From contig OU612071.1 of NCBI GenBank assembly GCA_914767715.1, positions 11,455,493 through 11,515,492 of the forward strand: DNA of 60,000 nucleotides. Direction: 5' to 3'. Below, piece after piece: positions 21,234-33,931 of the stretch. The notes beneath the pieces are model-generated. The model was not told the DNA's origin. It was given only the letters and a program-made list of their open reading frames with translations, and did not search any database. This DNA comes from Membranipora membranacea (Eukaryota > Bryozoa > Gymnolaemata > Cheilostomatida > Membraniporidae). The position numbers and the translations under genes are program-made. Numbering within the stretch: position 1 is the stretch's first letter; every line of letters begins with the position of its first letter.

Positions 21234-22504
21234 TTAAATTGAAAGAGGTTACTCAGACTAACCGATTAGATCTAGGAGCTTGTTATAAGCGACTACAACT
21301 GCGTATTCATACATCAATTCATTTATGTCACACTTAATCTTTGGATTGTTGTTATTGGGTTGCAAAAACTACTTTCTATCACAGTTTTGTAAGAAATCTT
21401 CGTAAAAAAGTTGGTATTTGTAAAACATTCTGAGAAGAATATGTCTTGCCTTCTCACACGGCTACTAAAAATTCATGATGATGTCTTTCAACAGGCATCT
21501 TAAATTACAACTCTTTAAAAAAATACAGCCTGGATCGACGTTTATTTTGTTCCCAAAAAAAAAGAAAAGTCTGCAGAACTTAAACAAAACACACAGCACA
21601 AGGTTCTGAATACAGCACCCCATCCACTCATAAAACTTTCCTTAACAATAATAATACTTGTATGACCGGGGCCTGATAAGAAGAAATACATCTTGCTGAT
21701 ATTAAGTTCATGGTGTGTCACAAAGTAATTCCTGCAACGAAATGTGATTCTTTCTTTCACCACTTTTCAGACCTTTCACAAAATTGAAAGTTCTGATTGT
21801 TGTGAGCATGAGAATTAATGTTCCATTATAAAGAAACTAACAATCAATAACACAAGTAATTGAACTCGTACCTATATTCGTTGTCCAGGAACATTTGAAT
21901 GTCTGAAATCAAATTAAACTAAACCCTCATTGCTTTGTTGGTACTCGGACAAGCCACACATTCAGCCTCTATCTGTTTAGGTGTCGATCTTGGCCGAACT
22001 TACAATATTATAACATGAAGACTGCCGGTTGGGAAAAGTCGAAGGTCACAGGAGTTAAATAGTCTTGATTTTGTAAACAACTTTATGATAGTGAGTGATG
22101 GTTGTTTATCTATGCTCTGCTAATTGGTTTATGTTTATGTTCGAGAAGAAGTGTAGATCTATAAACCTTAACTTTGAGATGATGAATTGAATCCTGATCT
22201 CTGAGAATAATACACCGCCTAAATTGAATACAATTTTTTTTAGCCAATGCGGCATGACCCAAAACAAATCATGGTGGGAAATGGTAATGGGTATTCTCCA
22301 AGCATTGGAGAGGGATGCATACAGGTATACTACCTGCGAAATAGAACTAAGTCAGTGAAAAGTGAGTAATATTCTTATAGAATTTTACTTTCTCTGGTTC
22401 GTCACAGAAAATCACTGCTTGGTTGACCTCATTGAATGACCAAATACGTTACAATTTTTTGAGTATTGTGCTATCTTGTATGTTGAATTGTCGAAGCCAT
22501 TGTT

Positions 22505-22582
22505 TTCCCTGGGACAGTTTACAATATTTTAAACTGTCCCGGAGTCATTTTCGCGCGGGGGACAGTTTACAATACTACATCG
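22505..22582. repeat. Solo end of the GGGGGACAGTTTACAAT element
   Basis: GGGACAGTTTACAAT, ATTTTAAACTGTCCC and CGCGGGGGACAGTTTACAAT match both ends of the foldback at 47329-48869. It lies in an intron of pseudogene 2. Confidence 0.7.
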
Positions 22583-23094
22583 GTACTCGTCTTTTCAGAC
22601 CCCATTTATTTAATAATAGCTAGCTAGCTATTTGGAACATAGCTAATAATTTATTTTACACGACTGGGACCAAAACATGTTTTAAATTATTACTATTATA
22701 GAGATCGCTGGTAGTTGTTCCCGTCATATGGCAAACAAGTTCAAGTACAACGATGGCAAAGGATTAGCGGCACAACTCAAATGGCCAGACCATGGTTATA
22801 TGACCAAAAACAGGAAATGGGTTTTGTTGGTGGACGATCAGACATGCCTGAGAAGAATGAGCATGGCAACATTTCAAGTGACAACTGCTATGAGGTATGG
22901 GGTACAGGTATGAGAAAAAAATCATTATTTGAGCTGAAATGGGCATATCTTGATAATTGCTATTCATACGAACAGGATCGGTTTATGATCAGCATCTGCC
23001 CCCATGAAAACTCATAGGGATAGGTTTGAAATATATATGTGCAAATGCTCATATCTGTGTGTTGTGCTGACATATTTTCTGGAATTTATCGACG

Positions 23095-23700
23095 AATGGG
23101 ACGGCAACGGGACGAGATAATTCCCGGGCTCGCGGCACTTGTCTCTTTGGGACAGTATCTCGTCCCGTTGAGACAGACAACTCTTGTTACATATCGATAC
23201 TGATACATTATAAACGGTTGAAGCTGGTCAAAATACTGCCTGCACCTTGACACAAACCTGAGACCTTGTGACCCACAGTCCATGATGTTAACCACTACGC
23301 TATGAATTTTATGTGACATCATTAGAAATTGAGACTATACAATCATATAACATAGCTATTAGTCATACATTTGGTGCGATTATAATGAACGGCTTACAGC
23401 ACTACATAAAGTTTTCTTCAGACATCTATAATTAAATAAATACTTGACAGAATTTGATGAAACGTGGTCTCAACATAGTTTCATATGTCTATATGATATA
23501 TTTAACACCGAACCAAACTTAACACGTACAATTAGTCAATTGCACTAGTGATAAGTGGATGAATCTCCATCATTCTTTTAAATTGTGATATCTGAAGAAT
23601 GTTTTATCGGCATCAATATATGTCTCGGTCTCGTCTCGAATTTTCTTGCTGTCTCTGTCTCGGCCCGTTGAGCCAAAATCTGACAATTTGCCATCACTAT
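23095..23700. repeat. Inverted CAACGGGACGAGATA repeat and tRNA-like stretch
   Basis: CAACGGGACGAGATA near 23106 is inverted at about 23156 as TATCTCGTCCCGTTG. Similar GTCTCG-rich sequence returns near 23630-23670. A tRNA-like minus-strand stretch (CCTGAGACCTTGTGACCC ... TTAACCACTACGCTATG) lies at about 23250-23305. Probably one or more non-autonomous elements in the pseudogene 2 intron; the ends are not resolved. Confidence 0.45.
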
Positions 23701-26700
23701 CTGCGAAGGCTTTCATACACATGATAATTTTTAATACCTTGTCCCTTCTGAATGATTCTCAACAGATATGTGGCATCAAACAGAACTAAAAATTACTCAG
23801 GCACTTTCTTTTCTGCTGCAATATGATATTTCGTTGAGGCTTAATATTAATAGGTGATTGCGGTCAAGGATTTGTTATGTTTTGGCCGACTGAAAGCAAT
23901 AAAAATGGTATATCTGGATTAGAAGAATTTTTGGGTCCTATGTATGAAAACTGTAAGTGTCCACTACAAGCAAATCATTTATTTGTTTTTTTAAGGCAAG
24001 GGGTGAATATTTGTTTTGGAAGCGAATTTTTTCATCAAGGGTCCCAGAAATTGGCCATGTAAGGCTAAAATCCCTAGCAGGCATGCTGTGTTCCATAGGG
24101 TTGCGATGATCAAATGTACTGCAGGATTAGAGCACACATCTCTTGGGTAGTGAGTAGCGGGCGAGCATTCCTTTTGGGGATGGTGAGATGGCAAAATCGG
24201 TTAGATCAAGGGTAGGGGTTGGCAACGGTCTCAGACTACGTATTAATATCATAGAGCTGAATTTTTTTGAACTGTCATTTCTTGATGCAATGACATTTCT
24301 CCTACTGGATAAGGATTTACACACTTCAAAATGACATAACAGAGGTAAGAAAGACTGTAGATTTGATTTATCACAATGAAAAGAGCCTATGAAATGGCGG
24401 TCACATCGTAATGATGTGCTAAAGATGAGGTGGTAAATCTTGAATATTTGCTTTAAAAATTGACCTAATTTAAATTATGACTCAGTTTGTTGCTGTTGAA
24501 TATTTGGGTCTAAAAACCCCTTCTGAATTCTTCTTAGATCTTCATTGTTCCCTCTTTTAAATAATATTATGTTGTCACTGCCCGATTTTGCTTTCAATCT
24601 TAGCTTTAATGTGATATTTTATATTACTGAAATTTTCAGTTTTAATCTTTTAAATGCTATGTAACTGCCACCTGATGAATTAGTAAACACAAAAAATGAT
24701 GTTGAATATTTGTTCTACACATGTTTGTACCTTGGATTTCACTCATTGCCTATGATTTAGGGCGATGTGGTTCTTGACTGCCATTACCCTCTTGGCCCTA
24801 TTGTTAGCTGTGCTGTGACATTACCTTGATGTTGTGTCACATATATTTGTTCCTATGCTATATATCACCCCGATTATCTGTATCTGAGATATAATACTGT
24901 TATTTTTGTGTCCTTTGGGCCTTCTACTGGGAAACGTTCAGCTAAACATCCTGCCTAGTCTACCTCTACAAAATACTCTAGTAGTCAAGTTGCTACTAGC
25001 TAGGACTCTTTCTTCTTTTATAGGACACTGGAATGATTTTTACAGTTACTACCTATAGCTACTGGTGCAGCACATGACTTTTGTGTGCTTATCGAAGAAA
25101 CAAAATTGTCTTGCTAAGACAATAGAATGTAGCAGGTATTTTTGAAGTACAATATTCCTTGACTAAAGTATGGGCTACTAGTAAGGCTGCGCACCAGGCA
25201 ATTATGATAATGCAGCATTCGAAATCTGCACCATCCTTGGTTTAGTTCAGATCTGATGTTATATATTACAAGCTTGAATGATGTCTGAAAGAATCATACA
25301 CCCTGCAATTTTATTTTTTGAGATAATCACCATCAATTTCTGCTATATTTTCAGGTGTGACCTCTTACGACTTTACCACCATTACAGTAAAGGGCAAACT
25401 TTTTGGGCGGGTACCTCCACAACATCAGACCGACTATTCAGGTCCTTTCAACAGAGAATTTCTTTGTGTTACCTGTCACAAGTTTTGGATAGAGATGATA
25501 TTTACTACGATTACATTTGCTGGGTCTTCATCAAATCAATATGTTGCATGTTCTAGTAAATGAGTTAAATGAAAATTTGCCTAAAAGGTTCGACATATCC
25601 TTTGCCTCTCTTTTATTAATAGACATCAATAACAGCTAAACTGAATTGAATAGGATGAAATCACCGCTAATAACTACTATCATGTCTATCGCGGCTTCTT
25701 CTGTTATACTTTTGTTAAAACTTCTGATGCACATGCTGAGTTGATTGCAGTTTCAACATTTCGTTTTAATAGTATAAAATTCCTTTTCATTTCACCTGTA
25801 ACAAATTTGATCAATTTTTGAATGTCTTTACATTATTTTCATTGTCTATATTTATAGCTTGAAAAGAATACTTCCTGACGTTTCAAAATAAGAAGATTTC
25901 AAATGAGCCGCGGCAACGGTCAGGTGTCTCAACATCCACATTACCCAGAACTCCTGATGGTCACCGATTGGCTTCTAGCTTCGATATTTGTACTCAATAC
26001 TGACACAGGTCAATATAAATAGTTTCATCAGTTACTCTCACTAGTTTGCACTGAGTCCTTCAAAATCTTGCCATTGTTCTAGTGAACATAATACTTTTAT
26101 CCACCATTTATGTAGTATTTTGTTTTTAGGCGATGTTAAGCAATACTGCCGTCAAGCTACAGGCACACCCTACATTGTTCCAACAAGTAATGTGGATGAC
26201 TGACGTTTCACATCATTGAAGAGCACTATGTGGGTTGGTGGGTCATCACTGGCTGCGCTTGTGGTGGATAGAACAGCATGGTTGATTCATGAAATTCTGC
26301 TAAGTATGTTCAGTTTAAGTTTAAGTTTAAACTCTCCATATGGATCGTAAACACACAATTTCCACAACTGAATCGACTGAAAGAAATGTGAAATAGTGGT
26401 CAGAAGCAATGAATCATATTCATCTTATCAAATGTGCAGGCAAGTTCAACTGAAGCTTTTGGCATTGTTATAAGCCAGGTCAGTTAGATAAGAACATTGG
26501 GCACAGCAATTCTAGTTAAGCTTTTTGTAAATGAGTATACCTTTTTCAATGGGAAGGGCATGGTGAACCAAAAATTAATTTTTTTTGGTTCATGGGTTTC
26601 TTGAATAGTCTCAATGGGAAATAAATTATCGCTTGTATAGCAGCTCGATAATCCACCAAGGCCAACATTATGCTCATTTATCAATAGGTAAATGGATTAG

Positions 26701-26990
26701 CAACTTGCATTTCTTTTTTGCAAGCCAACAATATGGGACAGCGTCACAACAGATGTCTTAAATGTTGGAATGCACCAGGTGAAGATTTTTGTTATGATAC
26801 AAGGTCAGGTGTAAACTTTGTGTGCTCAATGGGCTACGAAGGATCAAATTGTGATATCCGTGAGTTTTTATTGCAGCAATTTTTATCGGAATACCTATTA
26901 AAGCTCACCCTCCCTAATTTTATGGTTAATCAAATAGAGTCACTGCATAATCAGAGATAGATAGTTATGGTGATATGTTTGATCCCTGCT

Positions 26991-29612
26991 GAACCCACAA
27001 ACGTTGCAAGCCTCAAAACGCCACAGTCTAGCGGTCCTCTAACATGGCAACCGATAAACGCCCAAAGGAAAGTTTTTTAAGCGTCGCCACCCCAAAAATA
27101 TTTTTGAAGTGTCGCAAAGGCTTGAACCCACTAACGTCGCAAATGTCGCAACCATAGATTTAAAAAACAGTATAGATAGGACATTGTGTGCTCCTGTCTA
27201 TCCAATAATATGATAGCTACTTTAGCCTCAGATCTAGGAATTTTAGCAATCTAGACCATAAGGCTGGGTGTCACATGACTGTTAGTAAAACGACCTTCCA
27301 GCCAATCATGTTCTTACAACATTATGATTGGCTCAGAAGTTGTTTTACTCAGTATAGCCTTCTCTCATTGGACACTTTCTGATAAGGTTACATCATTAAA
27401 GGTAAAGTTGAGTAAAGTGATGGACATGTCTTATTAATTGTTGCACTACTACATGTACTTTCCTTCAGTAAATACTTTCTACATACATTCTTTTCATCCA
27501 TACAAAACTAGAACTGCCTCTACTTTGTGTCAAGTGTAAACAGGGTCCCAATGATGAAAGAAGAATTCACTGGTAAGTTGTAACTGCTGAAGTTCTACTT
27601 ATTCAATACTAGCTTATTGATAACAACCTAAATTGTAAATATGAATATGTTCTTGGCTGATTGATGTTATGAATTAAGTTCTCAACAGACCAACAAGTAT
27701 CATGTTCTGCTATTAGAGATTCATGAAGTTAAGAACAATAACTGTCCTATTATTGGTCTGTACACACTCATTGAGTGTGGCAGATCATCATGCTAGAGCA
27801 AAGGAGAGAACTAGTCAGGTCAGGTTCTTCAAATTAACAAGAGAATAGCCATTGCCGTAGTCATATGACAAGATGCAACTTATGATTATTTCAGGTTCAT
27901 TTGCCCTACCTAGATGAGGTGGCTGGTAATATGTGCCACAGATTCCCAGAAAAAAAACGTTGGCATTGAAGGGACAGCCACAATTTGGCCCAGTGGGTAT
28001 GAGGATAATGATAGCTATAAACAGGCGCAGTCGGAGGTTGGTATAAATAACTATTTGAGATATGAATGTCTTAAAGCCAAATGTTAATCCAACAATAATG
28101 CCTTGGATATCTAAGATGTGTGTTGCTGCTCAAACATCAAGGTCCTACTTTATTGTAAGAATCGCCACATTTAGCTTGTTAGGTGTATTTTGGTGAACTT
28201 ATATTTCTCTTCGGGTGTTTTGATATAGAGAGGACAGTGCTTCAATCAGAGTGGGAGGCGATCATTAGCACAGTGAACGAACTCGTTAACATGGGCCCGA
28301 GAGATGGAACGAACATATATAATGATAGCCGATATCGCAACATAAACAACCTGTGGGAGAGTAGCACTGAGAAACTGTCTGGCTGAAACTTATCTGGACA
28401 ATTCCATGCTAATAAACATTTAAGGCCCTGAGAGAGCATTATTTAATTTTCAGAGGGCTAAGAAAAAGTTGATCGCCCTTAAAAGCAGAAGAGTTTGCTA
28501 AAATATATATTTCCTGTACCATGTTGCACTGAAATAAACAAAGTTAGTTTTCCTTTTAAATAGTTTGATGTCTTAATTTATCCAAGCCTGATGCATTATC
28601 TTTTTGGCCAAGGTACTCCCTGTTATGTCCTCTTGGAAACGGATGAGGATTATATACCACATGAGGTATTATCAAGAGTTGTCTTCTCATGTTATGTGAG
28701 AGGACAACTCATCATCAATTTGGTGTTATACATCATAAACTGCTATTCTTTTCCAGGGAAGGGGAGATGGGTTGCTCTCATGTCAATAAATGCATCGAAA
28801 CCATTTGTTACATGTCTGCGTGTGCACCGAGAGCCCAACAATGAAATAGCTTCTTTCAACTGAAAATCCTGGGGCAGCACTTTTGAATTAATTGTCATAT
28901 ATATGTGAGCTACTGCTTGTTATGACAAGTTAATTATTCAATTACAAGTACAAGTACTACATAATTTTACAGAAAATTGATTCTTCAGGTGACTAAGATA
29001 TAAGATACAAGTATGTTTGTCAACAAAAATCTATCCAACAAGGTGCGCTTGAAGATCAGCTTTTAATAAAACCGGACATGAAGGTCACTGATTCACCTAT
29101 CATCAACTGCACTACTTGTATTCCTGCTATATCAAATAACTAAAACTATTAGCATGAAAAAAAGAGCCTGCAGTATGGTTTGAACTTGCAACTCCTTGAA
29201 CAAAAGACAACAGCGCTAACAGCTCAGCCATCCAGGCCAATATGGTTAGTGGGCAAAAAGTGCTGACTATAAACCCACTGGCAGTTACGCTATGCGTAAC
29301 GCGACACTGCGGGTGGCTCAATGACGATACGGGTGGGGACATAATGCAAAGTTATTGAAGCGCAATGTCCTATCTATACTGTTTTTAAATCTATGGTCGC
29401 AACTCAAGAGAAATGGCAGATTTACTTTTCAAATAACCCATTGTTACGAACACCAATTCAATCTACATCATAAATATCATCCTACGTCAACCCATTACCA
29501 TGCCAGAAAAAATCCTCCAGGCATCATTCAATTAATTTGCAAGAAGTGGATATCTACTTCTCTAATAAACGCTAGTTTGCCACGTTTTGACCTTTGCGAC
29601 GTTTGTGGGTTC
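26991..29612. mobile_element. 2.6-kb DNA element with long inverted ends
   Basis: The left end GAACCCACAAACGTTGCAAG and the inverse of the right end (GAACCCACAAACGTCGCAAA) match. Further inside, ACCATAGATTTAAAAAACAG and TATAGATAGGACATTG occur inverted on both sides, so inverted ends extend over roughly 200 bases, with an internal insertion on one side. No clear target duplication is seen. It lies in the EGF-EGF intron of pseudogene 2; flanking intron sequence (GAGCTCATAAAA) rejoins that of the paralogue. The superfamily is unassigned. A tRNA-like stretch lies at about 29150-29245 (-). Confidence 0.75.
27512..28863 (+). CDS. Exon-like open frames inside the 2.6-kb element
   Basis: Candidate exons with AG/GT borders: 27512-27572 (contains LLCVKCKQGPNDERR), 27894-28036 (contains NVGIEGTATIWPSGYEDND), 28229-28386 (contains EWEAIISTVNELVNMGP, ends in TGA), about 28590-28672 (LFGQGTPCYVLLETDEDY) and 28757-28863 (GRWVALMSINASKPFVTC, ends in TGA). 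I cannot join them into one frame with confidence or recognise a transposase. They could be a transposase with introns or a captured host gene. Low confidence. Confidence 0.3.
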
Positions 29613-30647
29613 ACCAATCCACAAGAGCTCATAAAAATTATATCTAGTAACATACATACAGACTGTTTTATGGCTCAAAGGAAAATATGTACATCAAAAG
29701 ATTGAACAACCATAGTGTTTTGTTTACAGCTATCTGCAATCCGAGTAGACGCAATCGTCATGGGCAATGTAGTGTTGATGTCACCAATAGTGTTATAGTA
29801 CCTGTTATGCTGGCTGGAGAGGTGAAAGGTGCAGTATCCAGTGAGTTCAAGTTTAGTTTTGTTAAATTTTTGTATCCTGTGTTCAGTTATTGCTGAGACC
29901 ACAGTTCTTGTTTTGATAAAGATTTTGAATTTATAATTTGTGACATCTTTTTTTGACAAAATAGAACATTCACGATTAAATGTGACTACTTACTTTATCA
30001 TTCTTAGGAAAAAATTACCATTGGAATATGCGAAAATGACTGAGATGAGGCATGGACAACCGAGTACTTCACCAAGTGTAGCTCGGGTAGGGGAAGGATT
30101 TCTCTTGGTAGGTTTTAAAAATCACATGAGCAATCAGAAGATTACCTCTTACATGATCAACAAAGCAGGCACAAAGAAAATCACTGCACAAGACTCAAAA
30201 AGTGCATAATATTGCTTAGTGGACATGATAATAAAAATTTAATATCGTTACTTTGATTATTAGTTAAAGATGAGCATTTATCAATTTTTAGGCATAACGC
30301 CAGAAATGATGCTGGGTAGTCTTATTATTATTTTCTGACATTTTTGCTTTTTAGAAGATGCTGGGTGACCCATCAGTGCTTATTGTTGGTCACAGACATT
30401 GGAACAGAAACAAAGAAGGTGCAATTGGATATTATCGCCTAGGGAGAATGAGCATTTTGTTTGTAAGAAACATCTTTTTTTTACTATTTTTCACTTCACT
30501 TGGCACTGTAACATGAAGAGCATTGTTATAAGCACCTCAGGTTGCCCAAGCTTGGGAGCGATATTAAACGCATTACCACAGATTGTATGACTAGAGAAAG
30601 TGAAAGTGAAAAATAATGGTATACAGGCAAATTATGGTGTGACTTAA

Positions 30648-31006
30648 AGGGCAACCAAGGTTTCGCAGCAATGCATTAATGGGTAGCAAATAATGTGCTG
30701 GGCAGCATCAGCTTTGTGCATTACGCGACGCCAAACTCAAAGTAGTTGCTGACTCTAAGCTGGGGTCACACTTCAGTTTAGGGGAGGTTCCAAAACTTTG
30801 CTGTAATAATTATAGAGCACAGGCTAAATAATAACAGGAACAGGAAACTGCTTTGTGGTATTCTCTTTTAGCTGAGTTTGAGTACCTGATGGAAGAAATG
30901 TTTCATAAGAATTCTGGCTGAATAGTCATCCGAATTATATTTTGTTTTTTACCCCATGCAGAAGGTGCAATCTGCTATTAATCAATGGCCATCAATGAGA
31001 AGTTGA
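30648..31006 (+). mobile_element. TTAA-type MITE, copy 4 (3' end lost)
   Basis: TTAA at 30644-30647, then AGGGCAACCAAGGTTTCGCA and the full internal sequence. Similarity stops at GAGAAGTTG, before the right inverted end. It follows the last recognisable exon of pseudogene 2. Confidence 0.85.
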
Positions 31007-32777
31007 GTTTAAGTTGAGCTAGATGATTATCACTGATTTTATATGGATTATTCAATTCCCATTTTTCATCTTGTAAAAATCTCACAACGCAGGCACAATG
31101 AAATCTACAATCAATGCACTATCGAAAAAGTCCAGATGACATCTATTTCTTGAAAGAAGTTCGCATATAGGTTTGGCTCCATATGTCATATTTTCTATAG
31201 GCTACGGCTTGGCATAGACGCTACAAAAGTGTATTCTTTTCAATAACAATTCCGCATGAGTCTAGTCTGCCTTCCATTTTCATCCTAAACAGTTTTTCTG
31301 TCAAATTTATCAAAATTAGTAAATGGTATAAAGAGCTTCCCCCAATGTTAAGAAAACCTTTATTACTGCCTGTAGAACTTATGAAAACTGAACTGAAATT
31401 TAAGTACTGGTTGCTGAGAGATTCATATGTGAAGCTAGTTTCTGCAAAAGTGCATAAGATCACTGTGCAGTTTTTCTATCATCTGATTATTGTCTGCACC
31501 TGCCAAGCCAGCCGATGATGTTCAAGTGTACTTTTACTTAATATTCTGTACGCTATGGTGTCAAAATAGTGTTGAAATCAAGTCACTACTCAGGGCATAT
31601 GAGGTAATTTGGTGAACCCGAGTTATCCCCACATCTTGAAAAGGCAAAAAAATCATATAAATTATAAAGTGAAAAACTTCTTTTGTGACTGGCATAAAAA
31701 GTTATCAAGCTACAGACCTCAGAATTTCAGAACACACTCAAAAAGTGTGTATTTCTTTGCCCCCCATGAAAGTGGAACAATTGCAATCATAAGCCGGCAA
31801 CAGGGCAGCAAGTTATATCATAATTTAACTGTTTTCGGTAAATCTCTCGATATGTTGGCAGATGTTTTCCTTGTCTACTAAAAAAAATGGCCACTGTGTT
31901 CCTCAGGAGATTAGCAATGCAATATGTAAAAAAATTTGCTGTCCACCCATTTGAAACCATGCTGCTGCTCAAAAGAGAATGTGCCTACACATTATTTTAC
32001 TGATTTGTGATGCTTTAGAGAAAGCTTCTTTTGTAGCTGGCATAAGCAATTATTGAGCTACAGACCTCAGATTTTCAGGACATACTCGAAAAACGTGTAT
32101 TTCTTTGCCCCCAGTTCTAGTCAATATTATATAATTGGATTGACATTGTATCCAATGAGTTTGTATTTAGATGACCAGGCAAGATAGCTGCTACAATGAT
32201 TAGATATTGTTGTGCAAGGTAGGTAGCATCAAAGTCTATAATGTGGGAGGCCAGGTTCAAATCCCTGCTGGGGCAAATCTTTTGCTTTCATTTCATCATG
32301 ATGGAACTTGAAAGCATTCCATTCGAATTGTCCGCCTCACAATTTTTGTAAGCACAGAAAACTCTTAGTATTGAGTATGATCAGGGAGAATGGTATGATG
32401 AGCCGACGAAATACTTATGTTCAACCAGGTTCAACTCTTCTGTGTCGTACCGTACCCTACGCTATACCTTGTGCAGTCTGGTGAGTGTAGGCAGCAACTT
32501 CATAATTAGAATACAATACATACAACACATACAATAATAATTATGCTAGCAGAATTATCACAAAACTTTGTCACTAATAAAAAAGTACAACATCGCTCGC
32601 CAGTTGAGCGAGGATCTACTTTGTATTAATAGCCCTACATGCCTAAGTGGAGAGAAGTGATATGCGAATGAGGCCATATACTCCACAGAACCACTGAAAA
32701 TATGCTGACTGATGCTAAAAAATCACATACTTGGTGTCATAGCATGTAGTATTAGTACTGATTATTGGCATAGTCTT

Positions 32778-32825
32778 GTCTCACCTGATGTCTCACCTGA
32801 TGTCTCACCTGATGTCTCACCTGAT
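32778..32825. repeat. 12-base minisatellite, four units
   Basis: GTCTCACCTGAT repeats four times without change. Confidence 0.93.
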
Positions 32826-32926
32826 GATTCTTAGCTCCTAGCGCCGACTTCAGCGTCGTGACTTCAGGAACGTTAAAAACTCATGAATGGTTTTACGTTT
32901 CCAGGTCATTTACCGGTAAACCAATA

Positions 32927-33085
32927 AGCTGAGCCAGATACAACAAACAGTGGTTGTATCTGGCTCAGCTCTTGATAAACTGCTGCTAGCTCATTACGAT
33001 AATCTGTGTGTTTGAGCTTTGACTTTATCCCCGCTCTACCAGCTACATACTGTAATATTTTCCCAAAATCCTGGCCGCAAACCAA
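32927..33085. repeat. Duplicate of the recombinase 3' region, with hairpin
   Basis: About 150 bases are nearly identical to 33967-34122. It opens with a strong hairpin, GCTGAGCCAGATACAAC and its inverse GTTGTATCTGGCTCAGC around an ~8-base loop. The other copy overlaps the recombinase frame. It may be a split direct repeat of the DIRS-type element, as known for Ngaro/PAT-like members, or a simple duplication. Confidence 0.7.
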
Positions 33086-33931
33086 TCTTAATCTACTCTC
33101 CTTGGGATTTTTAAGATTGAATGGCTCTGAGCATTGATTTAGCTCTGAATGTTATGGTATGTGGGTAGAGAGAGGCAAAGGTAAATCTATTGTAAGCCTG
33201 GTATATATTCATTACCTGTCTACAAAGGAGCTCTTGATGTTATACTCTGTCATTCTTAGCCATCCCAGTTATATGGTTACAAGAAGCAATCAGGGCAATT
33301 TTCTCTCTCACTGTTGGATGGTAGTTCCCTAGCAGGTGTTGGCACTAGTACAGATAGTATTTGAATGTTAGACTAGTGACAACACCATTTACAGTAATAC
33401 ATTTGAAGCTGTCAGCTTGAGTGTCCACAAGCAGGGAGGTTAGCCCTAAACAGGCATAATTACTTAATTACCTCTGTTATAGTTGTCAAAATTTTTAATT
33501 GTCGAATTAATTGTCACTGGTAGTTAATCCTTCACACACATTCCATTGCACTTGTAACAAGTCAGCATAACACACTTGTTGAATTAGAGAGATAGGATGT
33601 CATCGTAAGGTGACCTAACTTCCTGTCTTTTGCTGCTGATAATGAATGCGATGAGTTTTTAATTTTGCGAATGTACATGTTTATAAAGTTGGTTGTTTGG
33701 GTGAAAGTACAATCATGATCATTCTTTGACATAAGAGTGTCACAAGTGAGGGGGCGGGAAGTTATAACCTTTTATGCAAAATACTAGATAATTGACCAAA
33801 TTCCATTTGTATATTTTCATCAAATTATTTGCTTCCAAGCTCATCATGGTACAGAGTAACTATGCCAAGAATGAGATTGCTTCGCAAAAAAATCTCTGGC
33901 GCCCTTATTCTCTAGTATATGCAACAATGTT

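Larger units (their letters stand above)
19230..30462 (+). pseudogene. Pseudogene 2: decayed propeller-EGF copy
   Basis: Recognisable exons: 19230-19288 (signal peptide, open), 21981-22090, 22244-22361, 22702-22894, 23854-23952, 25354-25441, 25858-26008, 26130-26303, 26725-26859 (EGF, open), 29730-29840 (EGF), 30009-30108, 30355-30462. Lesions compared with the open copies: +1 base in the second exon; frameshift and TAG in the 23854 exon; no equivalent of the 40662-40812 exon; shifted frame in the 25354 exon; deletion with frameshift in the 25858 exon; Cys-to-TGA at 26201-26203; 1-base deletions in the 29730 and 30355 exons. Exons after 30462 are missing and a MITE follows. A 2.6-kb element sits in its EGF-EGF intron. 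Many independent breaks make assembly error an unlikely cause. Subtype matches pseudogene 4, not genes 1 and 3. Confidence 0.85.
31007..33931. other. Spacer after pseudogene 2, repeat-rich
   Basis: I see no gene. The spacer contains a diverged direct repeat (about 31672-31768 and 32020-32112, sharing AGCTACAGACCTCAGA and GTGTATTTCTTTGCCCCC), a tRNA-like stretch at about 32218-32285 with B-box GGTTCAAATCC, a 12-base minisatellite and a copy of a piece of the DIRS-type element (32927-33085). Confidence 0.5.
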
